From the NCBI GenBank assembly GCA_010671965.1, contig JAAHIC010000367.1:1-5300 (forward strand): a stretch of 5,300 bases of DNA. Reading direction: 5' to 3'. The position numbers were made by a program, and so were the translations under genes. The DNA comes from Leptolyngbya sp. SIO4C5 (GTDB lineage: Bacteria > Cyanobacteriota > Cyanobacteriia > Phormidesmidales > Phormidesmidaceae). Of this stretch, positions 1 to 5,112 are shown in pieces. A model generated the notes under the pieces. The model did no database searches, was not told the DNA's origin, and saw only the letters and a list, made by a program, of their open reading frames with translations. How positions within the stretch are numbered: position 1 is the stretch's first letter; the number at the start of each line of letters is the position of its first letter.

Positions 1-3
1 TAA

Positions 4-981
4 TTGACGCCCGCGATCGCAGCTCAGCCAGCTAGCCCCCTGTTTGCCCCCCTTGATCAAGCTACGACTTCTCAGCTTCCGGCTGGCTATGCCGACTTGC
101 TGACCAAAGCCCAACAGCTCATGGATCAGCAGGACTACCCCTCAGCCCTAGCTGTCTATGAAACCGCGATCGCCCAGGCTGCCCAGCAAGAACCTGCCTG
201 GACAGGCAAAGGCGACGCTCTCTACTTTCTGCAGCGCTATGAAGAGGCGATCGCCGCCTATGGTCAGGCCATTGCCCTCAATCCAGATGCTCTCAAAGCC
301 TGGGTCGGTTTAGGCAATGCCCTATCCCAAACTAGCCAGATTCAGGCGGCTCTGAACGCTTATGAAAAGGCGATCGAAATTGATCCGAGTCATGCAGCGC
401 CCTATTATCACCGAGGGCTGCAGTCCATGCGGCTCAATCAGGACGAAGCGGCTCTGGCTGATTTTGGTCATGTCACGCAGCGATCGCCTAACTGGCATCA
501 CGGTTGGGTAAAGCTAGGACAGATGCGAGAGCGCCTGGGGCTATATCCAGAAGCCTTACTTGCCTTTGACCGGGCTATTCAGCTAGAGGCTAGTGCAGTA
601 GACGCCTGGATTGGCCAGGGAGACGTGCTGGCGAGGCTAGAGCGCTATCAGTCAGCCCTGGAAGTCTATGAGCATGTGGTGGAGCTAGCGCCGGACTATG
701 CCGACGGCTGGTTCAGGCTAGGCAATATGCTGATGCACCTAGAAGACTATGGAACGGCCTTAGCCGCTTACGATCAGGCGATCGCCCTGGCACCTGCGGA
801 GCAGGCAAGCTGGTACAACCGGGGCCTAGCGCTACAGGTGCTCAAGCGCTACCCGGAAGCGCTAGCAGCTTTCGAGCAGGTTCTTGCCCTCAACCCCAAC
901 CATGAACGCGCGGCCCACAAGCACCGAGAACTTCAGGAGATTGTCCGACAACTGCGATCGCCTCAGCTCGCTCAGCGCTAG
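4..981 (+). CDS. Tetratricopeptide (TPR) repeat protein, eight repeats
   Basis: This is a protein-protein interaction scaffold with no visible catalytic domain. From about residue 30 to 301 it consists of eight consecutive 34-residue TPR units, beginning near residues 30, 64, 98, 132, 166, 200, 234 and 268. Most show the usual pattern: aromatic/Gly in helix A, then Y-EAL/SAL, A-YE/DQAI and LNP/LAP at the turn. A charged helix (302-325) ending in LAQR probably caps the solenoid. No signal peptide or membrane segment is seen. The start is uncertain. A TAA at 1-3 lies in frame directly before the TTG at 4, and any ribosome site would be outside the window. The next start, ATG at 121, would cut into repeat 1. 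Residues 1-28 are Ala/Pro/Gln-rich and linker-like, so this could also be the tail of a larger TPR protein broken by that stop. Six HIP1 octamers indicate long residence in a cyanobacterial genome. The partner is unknown. Confidence 0.85.
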   Translation: MTPAIAAQPASPLFAPLDQATTSQLPAGYADLLTKAQQLMDQQDYPSALAVYETAIAQAAQQEPAWTGKGDALYFLQRYEEAIAAYGQAIALNPDALKAWVGLGNALSQTSQIQAALNAYEKAIEIDPSHAAPYYHRGLQSMRLNQDEAALADFGHVTQRSPNWHHGWVKLGQMRERLGLYPEALLAFDRAIQLEASAVDAWIGQGDVLARLERYQSALEVYEHVVELAPDYADGWFRLGNMLMHLEDYGTALAAYDQAIALAPAEQASWYNRGLALQVLKRYPEALAAFEQVLALNPNHERAAHKHRELQEIVRQLRSPQLAQR

Positions 982-987
982 CAGTTG
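949..987 (+). terminator. Possible hairpin at the 3' end of the TPR gene
   Basis: CAACTGC (949-955) is the exact reverse complement of GCAGTTG (981-987). A CGC/GCG pairing can continue inside after a 3x3 internal mismatch. The stem straddles the stop codon at 979-981 and is followed by moderately T-rich sequence (TTGTTCTCTT) rather than a clean U-run. It could end or stabilise the TPR transcript, but it is not a canonical intrinsic terminator. Confidence 0.25.
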
Positions 988-1001
988 CCTGAATTGTTCT
1001 C

Positions 1002-1022
1002 TTGCCTATTGCCTATTGCCTA
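1002..1022. repeat. Heptamer tandem repeat (TTGCCTA)x3, STRR-like
   Basis: Three exact head-to-tail copies of TTGCCTA are followed by a partial fourth beginning with T. Short tandemly repeated heptamers (STRR) are a known class of intergenic repeat in filamentous cyanobacteria, and this unit fits that class. It lies 20 bp downstream of the TPR stop codon. No function is evident. Confidence 0.75.
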
Positions 1023-1246
1023 TCGCACCGTCACTTCAGGTTTTTTGCCGTCTTGTTCTCCAAACCGGCACGACTGTAGCTGAGATTAAAAAGCTGGCCG
1101 ACAGATTCTTGCTGTAGCTCATCTGGCACCTGGCTACCCACAGGTCCCTGGCCAACAGTGACACCACCGTCGGCTAGCCCCAGAGAAACGAGTGTATCTA
1201 GCCTTTGGTGCCGCCATAGGGAGTATTTTACGCGAGGCTATTGCAT

Positions 1247-1291
1247 CTGGCTTCCGAGCCAGCAGAGATGATATTGCCCCGGCTCTGCTGG
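1247..1291. repeat. Two overlapping, mutually exclusive inverted repeats
   Basis: CTGGCT (1247-1252) pairs with AGCCAG (1257-1262) across a TCCG tetraloop. CCAGCAGAG (1259-1267) pairs perfectly with CTCTGCTGG (1283-1291) across a 15-base loop. The arms share CCAG (1259-1262), so only one hairpin can form at a time. No T-tract follows on either strand, so neither is a simple terminator. The region may be folded RNA or decayed coding sequence. Confidence 0.5.
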
Positions 1292-1379
1292 AGATGGGGT
1301 AGGGCCTATTGGCTCATGAGACAGTTGGGGTCTATTCAGTCTCTTTAGTAAACCCGATTTACTTGACTTTGTAGGCTGA

Positions 1380-1425
1380 GGCTAGCCCAAAGGGTAGCCC
1401 CAAGCATGAGCAGCTAGTTCATGCT
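1380..1425 (-). terminator. Tandem hairpins at the 3' end of the acidic-protein gene
   Basis: Read on the minus strand, two stem-loops follow one another. AGCATGA (1403-1409) pairs with TCATGCT (1419-1425) and spans the stop codon at 1414-1416. Just beyond it, GGCTA/TAGCC plus CCC/GGG (1380-1399, one bulged base at 1385, AAA loop) forms a second stem. Neither is followed by a U-run in that direction. A factor-dependent end or an mRNA-stabilising structure is possible; canonical intrinsic termination is not supported. Confidence 0.3.
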
Positions 1426-1962
1426 CTCCTCATCCGAGCTGTCTAAACTATCGTCCTCTGACACCGAAGCAGGGACTACCGGAGAGTCTCCGGTAACCTC
1501 TAGCACCTCATCAGGAGAAGCCGGATCGGCGGCGCTATCAGAAGTGGCATCTAGGGAGGAATTACTGTCATCCAGACCAGCTTCGGCATCAGGGACAGCT
1601 GCGCCAGTTGGAACAGTTGATGGCTCTGCGTCGCCAGTTGGCTCTGCGTCGCCAGTTGGCTCTGCGTCGCCTGCAAGCACCTCTTCGGCTGGGCCCAGTT
1701 CGCGAATGATGGTGTAGCGGCGGACGGTCGGTTCTGGGGCTTCTGTTGAGTCAGCAGCAGACTCGTCGATGGCCTCAGTTTCCAGCGAAGGCTGTCGCAA
1801 GGCCGAGGTATCTCCTCGCTGACAAAGCTGATTCAGATTGATTTCGCGGCCATTGGCATCAACCATATAGCAGACATTTTCAGAGCGACCAGGGCTGGCC
1901 CCGGCGGTAATAGCCGCGATCGCACAAACGCTACTCAAGCCTATCCAGAAACTTTGCTTCAT
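1414..1962 (-). CDS. Secreted acidic low-complexity protein with N-terminal Cys-pair motif
   Basis: This 182-residue protein is of unknown function. Residues 1 to about 27 form a signal peptide: MKQ, a hydrophobic core (about 5-20), then a small-residue region GASPGRS as the likely cleavage zone. The early mature part holds C31-Y-M-V-D and then INLNQLC47, a spaced Cys pair around a Gly-Arg turn that probably forms a disulfide. I recall this C-x-M...G...L-x-x-L-C arrangement from small exported cyanobacterial proteins, but it gives no function. A short basic and aliphatic stretch (RRYTIIRELGP, 81-91) follows. The rest is rich in Asp, Glu, Ser, Ala and Pro, includes three GDAEPT/S units (98-115) and ends in SSDEESMN, so it is probably disordered and strongly anionic. 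ATG is chosen because it starts the signal peptide and has GAGGG 7 bases upstream. A periplasmic or surface location is inferred. Confidence 0.75.
   Translation of the reverse strand: MKQSFWIGLSSVCAIAAITAGASPGRSENVCYMVDANGREINLNQLCQRGDTSALRQPSLETEAIDESAADSTEAPEPTVRRYTIIRELGPAEEVLAGDAEPTGDAEPTGDAEPSTVPTGAAVPDAEAGLDDSNSSLDATSDSAADPASPDEVLEVTGDSPVVPASVSEDDSLDSSDEESMN
1622..1671. repeat. 18-bp in-frame tandem repeat, about 2.8 copies
   Basis: The unit GGCTCTGCGTCGCCAGTT occurs at 1622-1639 and 1640-1657, with its first 14 bases again at 1658-1671. The copies are identical. The unit is a multiple of three, so on the minus strand it adds GDAEPT hexapeptides without breaking the frame. A related fragment, GCGCCAGTT, lies at 1601-1609. 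The perfect identity implies recent expansion or correction and predicts length variation between strains. Confidence 0.9.
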
Positions 1963-1974
1963 GAGGGCACCCTC
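1963..1974 (-). promoter_or_regulatory. Ribosome site inside a small self-complementary stem
   Basis: On the minus strand, GAGGG (1974-1970) lies 7 bases before the ATG at 1962 and fits as the Shine-Dalgarno site of the acidic-protein gene. It is followed after TG by CCCTC (1967-1963), its exact complement. The two could pair, but a two-base loop would force opening of the innermost pair. If formed, the stem would hide the ribosome site. The site itself supports the chosen start; the masking is inference. Confidence 0.5.
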
Positions 1975-2094
1975 TAAGTGCTATTCCTCAAAAATTAGCA
2001 AGGCTTCTACAAGATGACTCACCTAATCTTTAAATTTCTATCCATTGGTGGACAGGTTTGTTCACAATGTAGCTGACAGACACTTCAGAAATTG
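1963..2094. promoter_or_regulatory. Divergent intergenic region between the acidic-protein and HAD genes
   Basis: These 132 bp separate two genes transcribed away from each other, so promoters for both should lie here. The middle is AT-rich (around 1990-2042). I found no convincing -35/-10 pair on either strand. A near-palindrome TTGTTCACAA (2058-2067: TTGT and ACAA arms, two-base centre) is the only operator-like element, and it is short enough to be chance. The HAD start has no clear Shine-Dalgarno sequence, which is common in cyanobacteria. Confidence 0.45.
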
Positions 2095-2769
2095 ATGCAA
2101 TATCGCGCGATCGCCGCTGACTACGACGGTACCCTGGCTACCGATGGCCGGGTGGATGATGCCACGCTGAATGCCCTGCACTGCTACCGAGAAGCAGGGG
2201 GACAGCTTTTGCTCGTGACCGGACGAGAGCTGGCCGAGCTGCGGCAGGTGTTCCCGGCGGTGACTCTCTGCGATGGCGTCGTAGCGGAAAACGGCGCGGT
2301 GTTTTGGCAGCCTCAGACTGACCAGGTACAGCTTTTGGGGGAACCGCTGCCTGAGCCGTTTGTCACCACGCTCAAGGCCCGTCAGGTTGACCCCATCAGC
2401 CAGGGACAGGTGATTGTGGCAACCTGGCAGCCCCATGAACAGACGGTACGGCAGACTATTGAGGAGATGGGGTTAGCGGCTCAGGTGATTCTCAATAAGC
2501 GGGCCGTAATGGTGCTGCCCACGGGCGTCAACAAGGCCAGCGGCTTACAAACTGCCCTCAACCAGTTGGGTCTATCTGCTGCCGAGGTTGTGGGCGTTGG
2601 CGATGCTGAGAACGACCGCGACCTGCTGCTGACCTGCGGCGTGGGCGTCGCCGTTGAGAATGCCCTACCAGAATTAAAGGCGATCGCCCACCAAGTCACC
2701 ACCCAGCCGCGCGGCGCGGGAGTGCAGGAACTGGTGGACTGGATTCTCAATGACGCCTGGCCTGCCTAA
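2095..2769 (+). CDS. HAD-superfamily phosphatase, Cof/type IIB-like
   Basis: This is a cytosolic Mg-dependent phosphomonoesterase of about 224 residues. All four HAD motifs are present (numbering from the ATG). Motif I is ADYDGTLA with nucleophile D9 and acid/base D11. Motif II is LLVTGR with T42. Motif III is the lysine K147 in GVNKASGL. Motif IV is GVGDAENDRDLL with D170 and D174. The VVAENGA segment (about 63-69) is typical of the Cof group. The stretch between motifs II and III (about 75-140) has the place and size of a small C2-type cap. Length and layout resemble archaeal-type phosphoglycolate phosphatase and sucrose-phosphatase-like enzymes, but the substrate cannot be read from sequence. 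ATG at 2095 is preferred over the adjacent TTG at 2092. The stop overlaps the convergent asparagine synthase gene by 4 bp. Two HIP1 octamers match a resident gene. Confidence 0.88.
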   Translation: MQYRAIAADYDGTLATDGRVDDATLNALHCYREAGGQLLLVTGRELAELRQVFPAVTLCDGVVAENGAVFWQPQTDQVQLLGEPLPEPFVTTLKARQVDPISQGQVIVATWQPHEQTVRQTIEEMGLAAQVILNKRAVMVLPTGVNKASGLQTALNQLGLSAAEVVGVGDAENDRDLLLTCGVGVAVENALPELKAIAHQVTTQPRGAGVQELVDWILNDAWPA

Positions 2770-4787
2770 GCTGCCGCTTGGGCCTGCCAGCCGAGCGATC
2801 GCGCCCGCTCCCTAGCAACTCTGGGCAGATCAGCGGCGATAAAGTGCTGATGCAAAATCTGGACGCTCAGCAGGTGATTAATCATGGCATCGAGCTGGAC
2901 CTGTTCGGCCACGGGAATGTCAGGCTGCTGGTAGCGATCGAAGAGAGCAGAAACGGCAGCGTCGTTGAGCAAACCCGTTGCCGCGATCGCCTGGGGAGAG
3001 AGATACTGCTGCGCTAGCCCCAGCATTGCCTTTTGCTTGGCCGGGTCGGTGTGGGCCGGGGGAGCCATGAAGGCGAACTTTTGCCGCTTATACAGGGTTT
3101 CTGGCAGCAGCGCCCGCATCGTTTCTCTCAAAATATATTTGTCTTTTTGATCGCGAAACCGCAGCCGGGGCGGAATGGTGACGGCAAACTCCACCAGGGG
3201 ATGATCCAAAAAGGCGGGACGGGCCTCCATCGAGTTCGCCATATCTACCCGATCCCCTGCCCAGCCCAAAACCTGGGACTCAAACTGAGTCTTCACCCAG
3301 ACATACTGGGCTTTGTCCAGGGGATGACGGCCTGCCAGCTGCTGAGAGTCTAGAGTTTGAGCGATCGCGGCTCCGGGGGAGTAGTGCCGCAGATCGGCCC
3401 GGTAGTCGGCTGCCAGCAGGGAGGCTACCTGGGGGGCTGAGGCCAGCCAAGATTGCAGACAGCTGGGGGTAAAGCCGATCCGCTCCGTCAGGGCCGGATC
3501 GTCAAGGCGCTCCTGGGCCAGCAGGTTGCCCTGGAACAGGCGGTTGCTCTCCTGCAGCCAGGTTTCCAGCTCTGCCCGCTCTGCGGCAGAGGCGCTGTCC
3601 ATGCCGTGCAGAATCATGTCCAAACGGAGCTGGGGATAGCCCGCAAACAGCTCGTCCGAGCCTTCCCCAGTCACTACTACCTTGTAACCTGCCCGGTGTA
3701 CATGCTCACTCATCAGCAGCTTGGCGACGGTAAAGGTGTTGTAGATGCTGCGCTCGGTGTGCCAGAGGGTACGAGCAAAGTGATCGTAGAGATCCTGTCC
3801 TCGCACCGTCAAAATGTCCTGATCGGCTCCCACCGCTGCCGCCATTTCCCGGGCGATCGCCGTTTCGTCATAGTCCGTATCGTCAAAGCCGATGGTGAAC
3901 GCCTTGACGGGGGACTGCTGACAGGCAGCGGCCACCCCCAGAATCGAGCAGGAGTCAATACCGCCGGAGAGGTAGCAGGCCACGGGCACATCCGCTTCGA
4001 GCCGGAGCTGAATCGCTTCCACAAAATGATGGCGCAGAGTTTCGATGTATTCCTGTTCGCTGAGCTGGGGGCGATCGCCCTGATGGGGAAAATCTAGATC
4101 CCAGTAGGTCTGAGTCTGTACCTGCAGCCGTCCCTGCCGCCGCTGACAAATCACCTTCTGTCCTGGCTGCACCGCCTGAATGCCTTCAAAGCAGGTCGTT
4201 CCCGGCACCATTGTCTGCATCAGTTGGTGATATAACCCCGCCGCCGCAAAGCGCCGCTGCACGGCTGGGTGGGCAAACAGCACCTTAATTTCAGAGCCAA
4301 ACACCAGCCCCGCATCGGTCATTGTCCAGTACAGGGGCTTAACGCCAAAGCGATCGCGCACCAAGGTCAGCCGCTCCGCGTCGCGCTCGTAGAGGGCAAA
4401 GGCAAATTCCCCCCGCAGGTGGGGCAGCGCCTCGCTCAGGCCCAAACGCTCCGTCAGGTGCAGCACCAGTTCCGTATCGCTCTTGGTGGCAAACTGGTAG
4501 CCCCGCGAAGTCAGGTCAGCCCGCAGCCGCTTGTAGTCGTAGAACTCGCCGTTGTGGGCAATTAGGTAGCGCCCATCTTCAGACAAAAACGGCTGGCAGC
4601 CGCGATTGGGGTTGAGGTCGATAATGGCGAGCCGGGCGTGGGAAAAGCCGATGCCGCAGTCAGGTAGGGTCTTCCAGCCGAAACCGTCGGGGCCGCGATG
4701 AAACTGAATCGCCGCCATCGCTACGAGTCGTTCTGGATCAATGGGTTGAGATGCATCATGGTGCATGATGCCAGCAATGCCGCACAT
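2766..4787 (-). CDS. asnB: Asparagine synthase (glutamine-hydrolysing), AsnB type
   Basis: This cytosolic enzyme makes asparagine and glutamate from aspartate, glutamine and ATP. It has 673 residues, within or slightly above the family's usual length. The N-terminal class II glutaminase domain (2 to about 200) begins MCGIAG with nucleophile C2, then RGPD (31-34), HNGEFYDY with N79-G80-E81, SDTE with D104, and DRFGVKPLYW. The synthetase domain (about 240-620) has the ATP-binding SGGIDS loop (274-279), GEGSDELFAGY from 374, a GDR-DMANSMEARPAFLDH block (511-529) and the C-terminal KYILRE (550-555) and KRQKFAF (567-573) motifs. The open frame extends 32 codons upstream to 4883, but class II amidotransferases need Cys right after the initiator Met, and AGGA lies 6 bases before this ATG. 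The extension also overlaps a repeat. It is a stand-alone gene, convergent with the HAD gene. Six HIP1 octamers occur. An asparagine-synthase-like amidotransferase with another acceptor is possible. Confidence 0.95.
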   Translation of the reverse strand: MCGIAGIMHHDASQPIDPERLVAMAAIQFHRGPDGFGWKTLPDCGIGFSHARLAIIDLNPNRGCQPFLSEDGRYLIAHNGEFYDYKRLRADLTSRGYQFATKSDTELVLHLTERLGLSEALPHLRGEFAFALYERDAERLTLVRDRFGVKPLYWTMTDAGLVFGSEIKVLFAHPAVQRRFAAAGLYHQLMQTMVPGTTCFEGIQAVQPGQKVICQRRQGRLQVQTQTYWDLDFPHQGDRPQLSEQEYIETLRHHFVEAIQLRLEADVPVACYLSGGIDSCSILGVAAACQQSPVKAFTIGFDDTDYDETAIAREMAAAVGADQDILTVRGQDLYDHFARTLWHTERSIYNTFTVAKLLMSEHVHRAGYKVVVTGEGSDELFAGYPQLRLDMILHGMDSASAAERAELETWLQESNRLFQGNLLAQERLDDPALTERIGFTPSCLQSWLASAPQVASLLAADYRADLRHYSPGAAIAQTLDSQQLAGRHPLDKAQYVWVKTQFESQVLGWAGDRVDMANSMEARPAFLDHPLVEFAVTIPPRLRFRDQKDKYILRETMRALLPETLYKRQKFAFMAPPAHTDPAKQKAMLGLAQQYLSPQAIAATGLLNDAAVSALFDRYQQPDIPVAEQVQLDAMINHLLSVQILHQHFIAADLPRVARERARSLGWQAQAAA
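4753..4771. repeat. Perfect 8-bp inverted repeat in the asnB 5' coding region
   Basis: GCATCATG (4753-4760) and CATGATGC (4764-4771) are exact reverse complements separated by GTG. On the asnB message this is a tight hairpin about 14 bases after the start codon, encoding the Ile-Met-His-His-Asp-Ala stretch. Stems this close to a start can slow initiation. It may equally be a codon coincidence. Confidence 0.55.
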
Positions 4788-4793
4788 AGAAAG

Positions 4794-4797
4794 TCCT
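4794..4797 (-). promoter_or_regulatory. Ribosome binding site of asnB that decides the start
   Basis: AGGA on the minus strand (4797-4794) lies 6 bases before the ATG at 4787. Together with the catalytic Cys as the second codon, it fixes the start there rather than at the ATG at 4883. Confidence 0.65.
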
Positions 4798-4833
4798 GTT
4801 GGCTGTAATACATTAGCGAGCAATTCTATCCTA

Positions 4834-4899
4834 TTGAGCCAAACGACTTCGCTCAACCCTCTGCCAAGCAACGGATTGAGCATTAAGCGAGGTCGAAAT
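4834..4899. repeat. Interspersed-repeat-like element with alternating TTGAGC arms
   Basis: TTGAGC (4834-4839) pairs with GCTCAA (4851-4856) over an 11-base loop. The same GCTCAA can instead pair with TTGAGC at 4876-4881, so two alternative folds exist in the asnB leader. The sequence CGACTTCGCTCAACC, with a diverged reverse-oriented relative ending GCGAGGTCGAAA (4887-4898), resembles a TTCGACTTCGCTCAAC-type dispersed repeat that I recall from cyanobacterial intergenic regions. Membership in that repeat family is from memory and untested. Confidence 0.45.
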
Positions 4900-4905
4900 G
4901 CATCC

Positions 4906-4935
4906 TACATAGATAAATCAGACCTCTTTGCTTAA
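4906..4935 (-). promoter_or_regulatory. Candidate sigma-70-like promoter for asnB
   Basis: On the minus strand, TTAAGC (4935-4930) and TATGTA (4911-4906) are separated by 18 bases, an acceptable -35/-10 arrangement, though each box matches the consensus only partly. Transcription would start near 4899 and give a leader of roughly 110 bases carrying the alternating TTGAGC arms. No NtcA site (GTA-N8-TAC) was found nearby. Confidence 0.28.
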
Positions 4936-5070
4936 CTTCTCAAAGATGGCGAGATGTCCTAAAAATTGGATTAAGGTCATGAAGCACCAACAGACCGATA
5001 GCATTATGCAAAGGCTATTAGGGAGCATCGCGATCGGGGTCGTTTAGCTTTGCGGCGGGCTGTTAGAGAG

Positions 5071-5085
5071 TGGGTTAGAAACCCA
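5071..5085 (-). terminator. Small hairpin downstream of the edge gene
   Basis: TGGGTT (5071-5076) pairs with AACCCA (5080-5085) around an AGA loop, and can extend by AGT/ACT with one bulged base. It begins 27 bases after the stop of the minus-strand gene at the right edge. No U-run follows in that direction, so it is at best a weak or factor-assisted terminator. Confidence 0.25.
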
Positions 5086-5112
5086 ACTGGATAAAGCGAA
5101 ACAAACGGCTAT

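Larger units (their letters stand above)
982..1413. other. Gene-free spacer of 432 bp with repeats and possible coding remnants
   Basis: No intact gene with a credible start is visible here, and no HIP1 octamer occurs. The spacer holds a TTGCCTA heptamer array (1002-1022), a pair of overlapping hairpins (1247-1291) and a bulged hairpin (1380-1399) beyond the acidic-protein gene. Two short open stretches read like protein but lack ATG starts. One is on the minus strand (1031-1237, 68 codons, ending with a stop at 1031-1033). The other is on the plus strand (1162-1302, 46 codons, in-frame stops at both ends). They overlap each other, so at most one can be real in the overlap. I recognise neither. 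Degenerate gene debris is the likeliest reading. Confidence 0.6.
4788..5112. other. Spacer between asnB and the edge gene, 325 bp
   Basis: No intact gene is visible. From left to right it holds the asnB ribosome site and leader with a repeated TTGAGC/GCTCAA motif (4834-4899), a candidate asnB promoter (4906-4935), a short plus-strand open stretch (5002-5094, 30 codons) that reads like the tail of a decayed gene, and a small hairpin (5071-5085). The stretch beyond about 4900 is richer in A+T than the genes on the left. It contains only a degenerate HIP1-like site (TCGCGATCGG near 5028). Confidence 0.55.

Noticed and set aside
884..1117. Plus-strand 77-codon ORF crossing the TPR stop
   Set aside because: It mostly overlaps the TPR gene in another frame, then runs through the TTGCCTA array; its residues are Ser/Leu/Cys-rich and unlike a folded protein.
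1421..1717. Plus-strand 98-codon Ser/Ala-rich ORF
   Set aside because: It is the antisense shadow of the acidic protein's low-complexity tail and repeat.
2062..2436. Minus-strand ORF over the start of the HAD gene
   Set aside because: It is antisense to the HAD catalytic motifs, which define the real frame.
3453..4097. Plus-strand 214-codon ORF inside asnB
   Set aside because: It is a long shadow caused by GC-rich codon use; the opposite strand carries the SGGIDS and GEGSDE motifs of asparagine synthase.
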